A DNA stretch of 64,000 nucleotides from Enterococcus faecalis 13-SD-W-01 (GCA_000415185.1 KE351596.1:1-64000), one strand, 5' to 3'. Shown: positions 44,015 to 52,807, numbered from the stretch's first letter. Notes: generated from the sequence alone by a model not told the origin. Translations and numbers: made by a program.

Positions 44015-44139
44015 TCGACCAAATTTCCCAAGCAAATCATCGTAAACGAATAGATAGAAGAAAGCAACTCTTCAGCTGAGCTGTGGCAGCCATTCAGTCA
44101 AGCGATCATTAGGGGAATGTTTTGAAAAATGACTGCAAC

Positions 44140-44171
44140 AAAAAAAGGATGGGACAGCCGCCCAATCCTTT
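44140..44171 (-). terminator. Minus-strand intrinsic terminator
   Basis: On the minus strand AAGGATTGGG pairs with CCCATCCTT (one bulged base) and a run of seven T follows. The transcript it ends is not identified. Confidence 0.7.
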
Positions 44172-44370
44172 GACATCAAAACAAGCAATTTTTGGACAAG
44201 CTCCACCCATCCTTCAATAAAAAATCCGATGAAAACACTCCAGAAATAAACAGAGACACCAGAAAACCAGTCAATGATCTTCGGTCTCTTTCTGCCTTTT
44301 CAAAATAGAATGTTCCAAGACTTTTCATTAAATAACAAAAACCACTTATATTTAACAGCCGTTTGATTGT

Positions 44371-44421
44371 TCAGCGCGTACTGACCATTCAACTCTTCAA
44401 AACACCAGCGCCAACTAGTGT
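44371..44421 (+). repeat. Second, decayed copy of the GCGC-loop hairpin pair
   Basis: TCAGCGCGTACTGA (44371-44384) and CCAGCGCCAACTAG (44405-44418) repeat the loops of the candidate RNA at 43907-44014 with nearly the same spacing (about 33 versus 32 bases). The terminator stem and T-run are lost and the second stem has a mismatch. Confidence 0.6.
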
Positions 44422-44525
44422 ATTTAAAGTCTGAGTTATTTTCTTCTATCCTTCTTTATTTTCCTTGAAAAACAATGGAAAGTCAATGATAAATCGCGAA
44501 AAATCCACTGTCTGTCTTCTTGAAC

Positions 44526-44560
44526 AAAAAAAAGAAGCTTAGGAAAATTACCAGCTTCTG
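44526..44560 (-). terminator. Terminator behind the small Arg-tailed membrane protein gene
   Basis: On the minus strand AGAAGCT pairs with AGCTTCT and TTTTTTTT follows. Confidence 0.75.
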
Positions 44561-44684
44561 GAGATTTATTATTCGGACATCCTTGTTCTTATTTTGGAAA
44601 AACAGAGATCCAGCTGCTTCAGCAAGCAGCAGAATCATTTATTTTTCAAAAGTCCGACAATAAAATAACAAACTTATGCAAAGT

Positions 44685-45059
44685 TCAAATATTGTCTTCT
44701 CCAGCCCCTCTTCTTCGTGCACGGCGATGTCGGCTGCTTCGTGTATTCCGGTTTCTTTTTCCTCGTTTGATTTTTCTTTCTGTATAACGGAAGTAGAAAA
44801 ACAGATAAAAGACCGCAAATACACCAGCGAAAATCAATGCAGCTATTCCGCCAAATAAAATTTGGACGATCAAAGCGGCAATGGCAACAGAGGCAGCGTA
44901 CCAAATAAAAATCAGCAAACGTTCTTTTCTTTTGACCATTTGATACATCGTAAATAAGCTGACAGCTAAAAACGGCAGCAAAATAAGCCAATTATATCCT
45001 TCGACCATCCACTGAAGGGCGTTTAATAATGTCTGTGCAATCGTTATTAATACTCGCAT
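44685..45059 (-). CDS. Small membrane protein with an Arg-rich C-terminal tail
   Basis: Protein of 124 residues that I do not recognise. Three hydrophobic segments lie near residues 2-18, 22-41 and 48-90 (the last is probably two helices). The last 30 residues are extremely basic: ERKIKRGKRNRNTRSSRHRR and on to ARRRG. The tail probably lies in the cytoplasm and could contact nucleic acid or acidic lipid (inference). The ATG at 45057-45059 follows AAAGAGAGAGTG. It is monocistronic. Confidence 0.75.
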   Translation of the reverse strand: MRVLITIAQTLLNALQWMVEGYNWLILLPFLAVSLFTMYQMVKRKERLLIFIWYAASVAIAALIVQILFGGIAALIFAGVFAVFYLFFYFRYTERKIKRGKRNRNTRSSRHRRARRRGAGEDNI

Positions 45060-45338
45060 AGATCATTCACTCTCTCTTTAACTATTTTTTTGATCGATTG
45101 ATTTTCATCGAAAGACTTTTCGTTTCATTCTACTACGTTTTTCCTTTTTCGTCTTCTTTTTTATTCGTATAATCGATTTCTTTTGAACAGTTTAAAGAAA
45201 AATTAAACCGATGTTCTGTGGTATGAAAAAACAAATCTCGCTAATCTATTGTTAGAAAACTCTTTATTTTTAAAGGCATTTCGCTATCTTTCGTTGTAAC
45301 AAAGTTATTTAATACTAGATATATTATACTTGATGCAC
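45060..45338. other. Gap upstream of the Arg-tailed protein gene
   Basis: AT-rich with no coding frame that I can support. It should carry the minus-strand promoter of the small membrane protein; TAGAAT around 45131-45136 is a possible -10 box without a good -35. Confidence 0.4.
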
Positions 45339-45373
45339 AAAAACAGAGCTGGCAACTGCCAGCTCTGTTTTTC
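45339..45373. terminator. Terminator of the gfr-like operon
   Basis: AAAACAGAGCTGGCA and TGCCAGCTCTGTTTT form a near-perfect hairpin with T-runs on both sides. Confidence 0.92.
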
Positions 45374-45379
45374 TTGATT

Positions 45380-46384
45380 TTAATAATCGAATTGACGATA
45401 ATAACGACGGATTTCTAACGGATGGCAATTCAATTTTTCAACATGTGCGTCGATTCTTTGTGTAACTGCATGCATCAACAAGAATGAAAGAACACGGCCG
45501 CGGAATTTTTCACTGATTCCTTCTACTGGATAATCTTTCGTATCGATCAGCGTATAATTTCCGCAGATTTTTGGTAAAAGATTTGCGACCCGTTCTGCTA
45601 ATGGACGTTGTTCATCTTCTCCTAAGAATAGTGTGACTGGTGTCGTCTCGTCAACGATTTCCAATGTTCCATGAAGGAATTCTGCAGCATGAATCGATTT
45701 TGAACGTAACCAGCTTTGTTCTTCCCAATAACACATCGCATAAGAGTAAACGGCGCCCCATTGATTGCCGGCACCAATGAAGTAATGCATTGGATCATGA
45801 CGATGTTTTTCTGCGAAAGCTTGCCCAAATGCATCTGCTTGTTTTTCCGCTTCTGCCAGACCAACAGCAAGTGATTGTTCTAGTTCTTGGTAATATTCTT
45901 CATAGTCCTCAAATTCACCATTTTTTTGCATCAGACGATCCGCAATCATAAAGAATTTGATTTGTTCGGTTCCTGGTGCCGGATAAGTGATAACGTGGTC
46001 GCAAAGTTCTGCCAACGGACTGCCTTCTTTATCGATAAACCCAACTAAAACTGCACCGACTTTTTTGATTTCTTTGACTGCCTGCACTACTTCTTGGGTG
46101 GTTCCTGTAACAGAAGAAAGAATAACTACGGAATCTTTTGTTAAACGTTTATTTCCTGTTGTATAGTATTCAGCTGCGTGCTGCACATAAGCTGGCAAGC
46201 TGCTTTTTCCAGTAATATAAGTGACTGCTTGCATTGCCGAAGCATATGTCCCGCCAATCCCTAAGTAATAAAGAGCATCGAATTTACGTTCATATAAAAG
46301 ATCCGCGATTTTTTCTACTTCTGGACGTAAAGCTAATGCACCATTGATATCTTTGATTTGTTGTTCTTCGTTAAATTTCAACAT
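45380..46384 (-). CDS. gfrF: SIS-domain deglycase, fructoselysine-6-phosphate deglycase (FrlB/GfrF-like)
   Basis: Enzyme of 334 residues with two SIS domains. It should split fructoselysine 6-phosphate into glucose 6-phosphate and lysine. Segments YYLGIGGTYASAMQAVTYI, SSVTGTTQEVVQAVKEI and HAAEFLHGTLEIVDETTPVTLFLGEDE fit the FrlB family, and the ending LEIRRYYRQFDY is close to that of FrlB. The start was set at ATG 46382-46384 after AGAGG; a GTG three codons earlier overlaps the site. It is the last gene of the PTS operon. The assignment rests on family pattern and operon order. Confidence 0.82.
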   Translation of the reverse strand: MLKFNEEQQIKDINGALALRPEVEKIADLLYERKFDALYYLGIGGTYASAMQAVTYITGKSSLPAYVQHAAEYYTTGNKRLTKDSVVILSSVTGTTQEVVQAVKEIKKVGAVLVGFIDKEGSPLAELCDHVITYPAPGTEQIKFFMIADRLMQKNGEFEDYEEYYQELEQSLAVGLAEAEKQADAFGQAFAEKHRHDPMHYFIGAGNQWGAVYSYAMCYWEEQSWLRSKSIHAAEFLHGTLEIVDETTPVTLFLGEDEQRPLAERVANLLPKICGNYTLIDTKDYPVEGISEKFRGRVLSFLLMHAVTQRIDAHVEKLNCHPLEIRRYYRQFDY

Positions 46385-46395
46385 TTCTTTCACCT

Positions 46396-47448
46396 CTATA
46401 GTTTGCTTTTTAATACTTGATCAAAATCTTCAAAAATCTTTTTATTCAAATCGATACCTTTAGCTGTGGCGATTTTATAGGCCAAAATCTGATAAGGAAT
46501 GACCAATGCCAAGACAGAAAAATATTCATGACAGTTGATGTTTAAGGATAATTGACCTTCCTCGTTTGTTTTTTCTGTGGTGATCGTTAATGCTTTTCCA
46601 ATATGCGGTTCCATATAGGCAGCTAATTTACGTGAACGGGCTAAATTTTCGCTGGCTGTCTCTGTAAAAAACAGAATATGTGAAGGATTCGCTTCCAAAT
46701 ATGGGCCATGCATATACGCTTCTAATTCAAATCCTTGCGAAGGAACACGGACAGTTTCAGTGAATTTTGTTTCAAATTCTTTGGCTGTTCCCCAGTTCGG
46801 ACCGTAGCCGATCGCAACAAAGCGCTGGGCAATTTTGAACAGTGCTTTGTTTTCTTCAAAAAAGGTTTCTGTTTTTTTGATGATCGCTGGTATTTCTTGA
46901 ATCAATTGTTCCAGTTGTTTTTTATAAGATGCTAATTCTTCATCTGATAAATGCTGTTTTTGCCAACCAATTGCTAAGCCCAAAAGAATCAGCTGCAAAA
47001 CAGTCGCACTATACCCTTTTGTCACAAAACCGACTTTTTCGATCCCGATACCTAAGTCAATGACTTGCTCTGCTGCTTCCACGATGGGACTTTCCAAGTC
47101 GCTCGTCAGTGCAATCGTCTGGATATTTGTCTCTTTTAAACCAGCCAGTGCATCGACTGTTGAGGCACTTTTCCCGCTTTGTGAGACAGCAATAACTGTA
47201 TCCACCGCTTTGGGAAGATGGCCGTAATGATTGAAATGATAGGGTTCTTGGATTTCGACAGTCACGCCGCCAAAAGTTTCCAACGCATTTTTTGCTGCTA
47301 AGCAAGCATTATTAGAAGAACCTGTTGCTAAGATCAATACGGAATCTGCTTTGGCCAACTTAATTTTGGAAAAATCATAATTCGTTAAAATTTTGGATAA
47401 TACTTCTTTTTCTTCCTTGATGTAGTCAAACATCGTAACCAATGTCAT
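46396..47448 (-). CDS. gfrE: SIS-domain deglycase, glucoselysine-6-phosphate deglycase (GfrE-like)
   Basis: Enzyme of 350 residues with two SIS domains (LILATGSSNNACLAAKNAL and IAVSQSGKSASTVDALAGL in the first; FVAIGYGPNWGTAKEFETKFTET and ELEAYMHGPYLEANPSHILFF in the second). In the gfr operons of E. faecium and Salmonella, the SIS gene after the PTS genes encodes glucoselysine-6-phosphate deglycase. The ATG at 47448 is only two bases after AGGAGG; a TTG two codons later has better spacing and may be the true start. It lies nine bases after the IID gene. Confidence 0.8.
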   Translation of the reverse strand: MTLVTMFDYIKEEKEVLSKILTNYDFSKIKLAKADSVLILATGSSNNACLAAKNALETFGGVTVEIQEPYHFNHYGHLPKAVDTVIAVSQSGKSASTVDALAGLKETNIQTIALTSDLESPIVEAAEQVIDLGIGIEKVGFVTKGYSATVLQLILLGLAIGWQKQHLSDEELASYKKQLEQLIQEIPAIIKKTETFFEENKALFKIAQRFVAIGYGPNWGTAKEFETKFTETVRVPSQGFELEAYMHGPYLEANPSHILFFTETASENLARSRKLAAYMEPHIGKALTITTEKTNEEGQLSLNINCHEYFSVLALVIPYQILAYKIATAKGIDLNKKIFEDFDQVLKSKL

Positions 47449-47457
47449 AACCTCCTT

Positions 47458-48276
47458 TTAGAAAAGACCAATAAGTGAACCTAAAATACCTACTACAGCT
47501 AACCCTAAAAGGATCATCAATGGTTTCACTTCTTTTTTCAGCAAATAGAACACTGCACCAAATGCACCGAGGGAAAGAATCTGCGGAACGATATCGTCAA
47601 AAATACTTTGTACCGTTACGGCGTTGTCTCCAGTACCGATTTTTAATGGAATCGAGATATCGATCATTGTTGCCGTCATGCCGCCTACAACCATCAATCC
47701 AATGATCGAAGCGCCTAATGTCAAACTATCCATCATTCCGTTTTCTTGGATTTTCTTCAAGAATCCTGTACCTAATTTGTAGCCCCAGCCTGTCGCTAAG
47801 TAGCGGAACAAGATATGCGGGATGTTGAAAATCAAAAGGAACAAAATCGGCCCTAAAATATTCCCCTGCAAGGCTAATGAAGTACCTACACCTGTGGCGA
47901 TTAGACGCAATGTGCCCCAGAAAAAGGAATCACCAATACCAGCTAAAGGACCCATTAATGACGTTTTGATACTATCGATTGCAGTAACATCAAAGTCTTT
48001 GTCATGGATATTTTCTTCTTCCATCGCTGCATTGATCCCGAGAATCAGAGTCACGATATGCGGTGTCGTATTGAAAAATTCTAAATGACGTTTCAGTGCA
48101 GAAGCCATCTCTTCTTTTGTGTGATAGAGTTTTTTCAAGATAGGAATCAGTGCATAGACATACGCCATGTTCATTTGACGTTCATAATTCCAAGAAAATT
48201 CCATTTGAAAAGAGCGCCAGAACACCTTGTTCAAATCTTTTTTTGTAATTTTATTTTGATCATCAGAAGTCTTCAT
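47458..48276 (-). CDS. gfrD: PTS mannose-family transporter subunit IID
   Basis: Membrane subunit of 272 residues that forms the sugar channel with IIC. The N-terminal ITKKDLNKVFWRSFQMEFSWNYERQMN is the IID signature, and FFNTTPHIVTLILGI, IKTSLMGPLAGIGDSFFWGTLR and a hydrophobic C-terminus follow. The start was set at ATG 48274-48276 behind GGTGGGAG; the frame to 48321 would overlap the IIC gene more. It overlaps the end of the IIC gene by 14 bases. Confidence 0.92.
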   Translation of the reverse strand: MKTSDDQNKITKKDLNKVFWRSFQMEFSWNYERQMNMAYVYALIPILKKLYHTKEEMASALKRHLEFFNTTPHIVTLILGINAAMEEENIHDKDFDVTAIDSIKTSLMGPLAGIGDSFFWGTLRLIATGVGTSLALQGNILGPILFLLIFNIPHILFRYLATGWGYKLGTGFLKKIQENGMMDSLTLGASIIGLMVVGGMTATMIDISIPLKIGTGDNAVTVQSIFDDIVPQILSLGAFGAVFYLLKKEVKPLMILLGLAVVGILGSLIGLF

Positions 48277-49039
48277 CTTCTCCCACCTCCACTGCTGTTG
48301 TTGGACCAGATCCTCGAACATTCATGATATTGACGACAACTACTGCTGTAATCGCTCCGAAAATCGCGATCCCAGTTACTGGAATTTCAAGATAAGCGGC
48401 TAACGCAAAACCTAAAAAGAAATACGGCGCCACTTGTTTATTGATCAAAAGTCGTGCCAGCATCGCAAAACCAAGGGCTGGAATCAAGCCCGTTGCTACG
48501 GACAAACCATTTTGAACAAAATCAGGAATCATCTCTAATAAATTACCAATTGTTTTGCTTCCTACCATGAAGGAAATCATTACCACAAGACCTAACATAA
48601 GCGAAAGACCAAATCCTGCCGTCAAATGCATCCGCTCGACACCTTTGAAGTTTCCTTCTTCCGCGTAATCATCCGCTTTGTGGTTCATGATTGGTATCAA
48701 TAGTCCTAAATAAATATTTTTTAAAATCAGTGTCAATGTTGCGATCGGAAGTCCTAATAATAACGCTGTTTCTGTTCCTGCTCCTGCAGTGATTGCAAAA
48801 GCTGTTCCTAAGATCCCACCAGTTACGACATCTGGCGGAATCGATGCGCCAACGGAGAATGAACCAATAAATGCTAATTCGAGCGTAGCGCCCATGATGA
48901 TCCCAGTTTTGATGTCGCCTAAAACGATTCCGGTAAAGAGTCCTGTAACGATCGGACGTGATAATAAGGAGGTTCCTAATGCGTATTCAGACTGGGCAAC
49001 AAAGGCAACGATTCCCAATAGTACAGCTTGTAAAATCAT
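48263..49039 (-). CDS. gfrC: PTS mannose-family transporter subunit IIC
   Basis: Membrane subunit of 258 residues with about seven hydrophobic segments. QSEYALGTSLLSRPIVTGLFTGIVLGDIKTG and GATLELAFIGSFSVGASIPPDVVTGGILGTAFAI are clear IIC-man/sorbose signatures. The C-terminal tail is acidic (VEVGEDEDF). It stands between the IIB and IID genes. Confidence 0.92.
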   Translation of the reverse strand: MILQAVLLGIVAFVAQSEYALGTSLLSRPIVTGLFTGIVLGDIKTGIIMGATLELAFIGSFSVGASIPPDVVTGGILGTAFAITAGAGTETALLLGLPIATLTLILKNIYLGLLIPIMNHKADDYAEEGNFKGVERMHLTAGFGLSLMLGLVVMISFMVGSKTIGNLLEMIPDFVQNGLSVATGLIPALGFAMLARLLINKQVAPYFFLGFALAAYLEIPVTGIAIFGAITAVVVVNIMNVRGSGPTTAVEVGEDEDF

Positions 49040-49061
49040 GTTCCCACTACCTTTCTATCTC

Positions 49062-49532
49062 TTATAACACCTCTGAAGCATAAATTTTCTTGTCTGTAGG
49101 TACTTGGCGAATTTCTACTTCAATATCTTTGGCTGCCATTTTCTTCAAAAGCTCTTCTTCTTCTGGCAATACATTGACTGCTTTGCCAATACTTTTCGTT
49201 CCTTCTTTTGCCTTGATCCCTCCTAGATTGATATGTTTGATTTCTGGATACGCTTCTGCCATTTTATAAGCATCTTCAATCGACTCAACGACAATAAAAA
49301 GTTTGTATTTATCTGTAACGCCGCTTTGCAGTGCAGCAATTGCGTCGTCGATCGATTTGATGACCAGTTTCACGCCTTGAGGTTTTGCGAGTTTGATGGT
49401 TGTTTTGCGGATCTCATTTTGCGGAACATCATTGTTTGCAATCAAAATACAATCTGCTCCTAGGTTTTGAGTCCAAGAAAAAGCGACTTGTCCGTGTAAT
49501 AAGCGATGATCGACTCTTGTTAATAAAATCAT
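49062..49532 (-). CDS. gfrB: PTS mannose-family component IIB
   Basis: Cytoplasmic phosphotransfer protein of 156 residues. The active His13 is in RVDHRLLHGQVAFSW. It receives phosphate from IIA and passes it to the sugar during uptake. GGIKAKEGTKSIGKAVNVLPEE in the C-terminal half fits the family. The ATG follows AGGAGGG. Confidence 0.93.
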   Translation of the reverse strand: MILLTRVDHRLLHGQVAFSWTQNLGADCILIANNDVPQNEIRKTTIKLAKPQGVKLVIKSIDDAIAALQSGVTDKYKLFIVVESIEDAYKMAEAYPEIKHINLGGIKAKEGTKSIGKAVNVLPEEEELLKKMAAKDIEVEIRQVPTDKKIYASEVL

Positions 49533-49545
49533 GATGTTTTCCCTC

Positions 49546-49962
49546 CTAGAATTCTTCTTCTTCTACTTTTTTATGGACACTTTCATTACAGAATTGAATG
49601 GTTTGCTTGGAATTTATTAATGTCTGCTGGATCGTCTGCTCGACTGAATCGGCTGTTTCGATCTGCGCTGCTAACTCGATCAGAAAAGGAAGATTCAACC
49701 CAGCAATCAGATAAAGATTCGGCTGATGGATGTAACGCAAAAATTCGTTATTGACACTGCCGCCAAAAATATCTGTAATAATGATCAATTCTTGTTCTTT
49801 ATATTGTTCCATCATTTGTTCGACTGTTTGCGCCAAATCAAATGCTGGGGTTGTGTAACAGTCCAATGCGATGATAGTTGTTTTTCCATAGATCAGTTCC
49901 ATCGAGTCCAAGATCCCAGATGCAAATTTTCCATGGGATGCCAGAATAATCTTACGTTCCAT
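49546..49962 (-). CDS. gfrA: PTS mannose-family component IIA
   Basis: Cytoplasmic phosphotransfer protein of 138 residues. The phosphorylated His10 is in ILASHGKFASGILDSMELIYG, and IITDIFGGSVNNEF is the second conserved block. The start was set at ATG 49960-49962 behind AGAGGTG; the GTG at 49980 lies before the site. It is the first gene of the operon, about 18 bases after the predicted sigma-54 start point. Confidence 0.92.
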   Translation of the reverse strand: MERKIILASHGKFASGILDSMELIYGKTTIIALDCYTTPAFDLAQTVEQMMEQYKEQELIIITDIFGGSVNNEFLRYIHQPNLYLIAGLNLPFLIELAAQIETADSVEQTIQQTLINSKQTIQFCNESVHKKVEEEEF

Positions 49963-49986
49963 TTGTTTCACCTCTTTCACTTATAT

Positions 49987-50034
49987 AAAAAGCAAGATGC
50001 GTGCCAAAAATAGTGGCGCGCATCTTGCTTTTTT
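49987..50034. terminator. Terminator of the LevR-type gene, overlapping a promoter
   Basis: AAAAAGCAAGATGCG pairs with CGCATCTTGCTTTTT, with GCC/GGC in the inner stem. The minus-strand T-run ends the regulator transcript. One arm is also the sigma-54 promoter described next. Confidence 0.85.
49991..50006 (-). promoter_or_regulatory. Sigma-54 promoter of the gfr-like operon
   Basis: On the minus strand TGGCAC-GCATC-TTGCT matches the sigma-54 consensus TGGCAC-N5-TTGCW exactly. The -24 element is at 50001-50006 and the -12 element at 49991-49995. Transcription would start near 49980. The adjacent gene encodes a sigma-54 activator, which supports the reading. Confidence 0.9.
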
Positions 50035-52807
50035 AAAATTCTTCTTCAATCCCAATCATATCAGCAGTTTTGAACAAAATATCATAAATATAAGCGATTT
50101 CAGATTCAGGGATTTTGACACTGTAATGCTCCTCGATGACACTAAAAGATTGTTTGATCCATTGCAGCCTTTCTTTTTGACACTGATAGAGTGTGTCATA
50201 GCCAAGATAGGTCTCGATGGGCATATTGCGGATCAACCGTTCAATCAGACAGCTGACATGGACATACAGCGAAACTTTTTTCGGATTGGTGAGCACTGCT
50301 TCCGCCTTATTTTCCAACTCCCGCATAAACAAATCGATTTCTTTCATGACTTTTTCGGTATCTAAAATCGTTACGGAATCGATCACTTTTTCTAAAGAGA
50401 AATTTCGGATCAGATTGCTGTTGAAAATCTTTTTTTCTTCGGCTGTCATAATTGGATCAAGCCAGTCATCTAGGATCATAGGCGCCGCTTCTGAAATAAG
50501 CTCTTCTAAAGAGAGATAATCCACCGCTTCGATTTTTGGATTGGCCGTACCGATGATCCCGAGTACATCATACATAGAAAAAACAGGCTCACTGCTTTTT
50601 TTGTTTCTCAAAGTATCATAGTCATAAGGCAAAATCTCCAAGTCACTGGTTGTCGGCAAGCTTTTTTCCAACAAACTGCTGATATGTGCTGCTGTACCGA
50701 TGCCAGTGAAACAAGTGGTGATCAATGCTTTTGTTTTGTTGGCTTTCGGGTAAATCAATTCCCATTCTGTTTTTGTCTGTTCGACTAGTGCGGCCAGGGT
50801 CTCATCTAATGAACGTTTTTCTTGAAGCAATTCTCCGCAAGCTAAAACAGTAGGCGTGGATACGTTGTTCATGATTGCAATAGGTGCAGATAACTGTTTA
50901 GGGAAAAATTGATAGATTTCTTTCAAAGAACCCATATCGACCAAAATAACCAGCCCATTCGAAATATCATTATTCTCGCTGTAATCCAAAATTTCTTCTG
51001 CGATATCTTCCGGCGTAACATCTAAAGGCATATCAAAGGATTCGAAAATATCTTTCCCTAACAGCCGATTTGCTACGTTCGCCATACTGCTGGCGGTTGC
51101 ATAGCCATGAGCAGCTACGATTGCTTTAGGCATTCGTGCTTCTCTTGTCCAAGTACTTTTTCTTAAATAAAGCGTAAGAAGTATTTTGTCGATCGCCGAC
51201 ACATCCAGATCCAGTTTTGGCTGGCACAGTTCAAGAATTCTTGTCACGTAATTGTAGCTGGAAGCATAAGTTTCTGACACTTGGCGCTCTAGTTGTTTGA
51301 CCTTTTGCGCAATGGCTGGTTCTTCAGGATACCATTTGATCGAACCGCGCTGATACAGATAATAACTAATGGCATAGACACTGTTTCCGTCAAATTTGAT
51401 TTGGTAAGCAGATTCCATTTGCTTTAATGTTTCTCGAACGTATTGGGTCAAGTAAACCAGCAATTCTTGTTTTTGCTGGCGACCTGTTTCAAATAAAAGA
51501 AAATCAAATAATTGGATTACTTCTTGTTTGATTTTCTCTTCGCAAGGTAAAATCTGACAGTTGTTTTTTTGGTATTCGACTAAGATTCGTTCAAAACAAG
51601 TCAGTATCCGCCGCTGTTCTGGCTGATTTTTTTCCATCAATCGTTCTAAACTGCTATTTTCTGTGATAATGATTGATTGCGGACCAGGAAGCTGGACACT
51701 TGTATGAGAAAGTTTCAACAGATGTTCTTGCAGATGATGGATCGTCACATCGATTGTTGAACGATCCTTTTGCAGCGAAAAAGCTCTGGCAGCAGTGACT
51801 TTCACACTGTTTTTCAATTCGCCGATATTCCCTGAAAAATTTTGACTAGCTAATAGGTTCAACACTTGACCGCTGATATGGAGCGGACGTTGGATTTTCT
51901 TTTGTTCTCGAATAAAAAAGGAATAAATCAGTTCCAAGCGTTCATTTCGGCTGCGCTCTGCTAAAGAAGGCAACTCGATTTTGATGGGTATTCTGCGAAT
52001 AAAAGTTGTCAGAAAACTGCTGGTCAATTCTTCTGTCGTAGCAAAAAAGAGACGCGTTTTCACAGGTCGCGGCTGATTGGTATCCCCCATTCGATAAATC
52101 ACACCTTGGTCAAGGTAGGTAAATAATTTTTCTTGACCTTCTGCATTCAATCGATGGACCTCATCAAGAAATAAAATCCCGCCATCAGCTGCTTCAAATG
52201 CCCCTTTTTTATCGGAACTTGCGCCAGTGTAGGCTCCAGCCACATGACCAAATAAATTACTGGACAACAATTCTGGATTGTTGGCATATTGGGCACAGTT
52301 CAATGTAATCAATGGTGCGGATTCATCAATCAGTTCTTTTTGAAGGCAATATTGATGGATCAGATTGACAAGATAGCTTTTTCCTGTCCCGCTTTCTCCG
52401 TTGATCAAGACAGGCAAGCCATTTTCCGGATAGTACAATGCTGTCTTGATTTGCTCAATGATTGGACTGAGACTTTTGTCGTGGCCAATCAGTAAAGAAA
52501 ACATTTCCTGTTCCTGACCAAAAAGCGGTCGTTCTTTCTGGATTTCCTCTACGGAAGAATAAAAGGCACGTTTGATGGCAAAAAATTGTTTTTCAAAGGC
52601 TTCTTTATGAAAATAGACGACTGGACGCGAATTGATTTTGACAAGCTGATGCTCTTCATTCAACTGGTTTAAATAATGGCTAATGGTGTTTCGTTTTACT
52701 TGGAATAATTCTGCTAATTTTTTTGCTGTAAAAATCTCATCAATTGCAGACAAATCGATAAAAGCTGTTTGATTCTCTAAATAATCAAGTAATTCTTGTT
52801 TAAGCAT
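50033..52807 (-). CDS. gfrR: Sigma-54-dependent activator, LevR family, with PRD and EII-like domains
   Basis: Regulator of 924 residues. There is an N-terminal helix-turn-helix (FTAKKLAELFQVKRNTISHYLNQL). The AAA+ sigma-54 interaction domain follows, with Walker A GESGTGKS and the GAFTGA loop as GAYTGA in HVAGAYTGASSDKKGAF. Walker B is GGILFLDEVHRL. Then come PRD1, an EIIA-man-like domain with the possible phospho-His near 565 (VAAHGYATASSMANV), an EIIB-like region and PRD2. PTS phosphorylation should tune its activity. The ATG follows GAGGGGTG. It directly precedes the operon it should control. Confidence 0.92.
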   Translation of the reverse strand: MLKQELLDYLENQTAFIDLSAIDEIFTAKKLAELFQVKRNTISHYLNQLNEEHQLVKINSRPVVYFHKEAFEKQFFAIKRAFYSSVEEIQKERPLFGQEQEMFSLLIGHDKSLSPIIEQIKTALYYPENGLPVLINGESGTGKSYLVNLIHQYCLQKELIDESAPLITLNCAQYANNPELLSSNLFGHVAGAYTGASSDKKGAFEAADGGILFLDEVHRLNAEGQEKLFTYLDQGVIYRMGDTNQPRPVKTRLFFATTEELTSSFLTTFIRRIPIKIELPSLAERSRNERLELIYSFFIREQKKIQRPLHISGQVLNLLASQNFSGNIGELKNSVKVTAARAFSLQKDRSTIDVTIHHLQEHLLKLSHTSVQLPGPQSIIITENSSLERLMEKNQPEQRRILTCFERILVEYQKNNCQILPCEEKIKQEVIQLFDFLLFETGRQQKQELLVYLTQYVRETLKQMESAYQIKFDGNSVYAISYYLYQRGSIKWYPEEPAIAQKVKQLERQVSETYASSYNYVTRILELCQPKLDLDVSAIDKILLTLYLRKSTWTREARMPKAIVAAHGYATASSMANVANRLLGKDIFESFDMPLDVTPEDIAEEILDYSENNDISNGLVILVDMGSLKEIYQFFPKQLSAPIAIMNNVSTPTVLACGELLQEKRSLDETLAALVEQTKTEWELIYPKANKTKALITTCFTGIGTAAHISSLLEKSLPTTSDLEILPYDYDTLRNKKSSEPVFSMYDVLGIIGTANPKIEAVDYLSLEELISEAAPMILDDWLDPIMTAEEKKIFNSNLIRNFSLEKVIDSVTILDTEKVMKEIDLFMRELENKAEAVLTNPKKVSLYVHVSCLIERLIRNMPIETYLGYDTLYQCQKERLQWIKQSFSVIEEHYSVKIPESEIAYIYDILFKTADMIGIEEEF

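Larger units (their letters stand above)
43838..44684. other. 0.85-kb gap with RNA-like signals
   Basis: Contains the two-hairpin RNA candidate on the plus strand (43907-44014), its decayed second copy (44371-44421) and two minus-strand terminators (44140-44171 and 44526-44560). A minus-strand frame without a start codon covers about 75 codons around 44080-44300 (KGRKRPKIIDWFSG... by eye). It lacks any start or site and I do not call it a gene. Confidence 0.55.

Noticed and set aside
44080-44300. Minus-strand open frame of about 75 codons encoding a hydrophobic stretch
   Set aside because: It begins right after a stop codon without ATG, GTG or TTG and no ribosome binding site; part of it is the terminator hairpin at 44140-44171.
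43838-44684. Type I toxin-antitoxin locus of the Fst or holin-like toxin type
   Set aside because: Paired repeats and convergent terminators suggested it, but I found no short membrane toxin ORF with a start and ribosome binding site on either strand.
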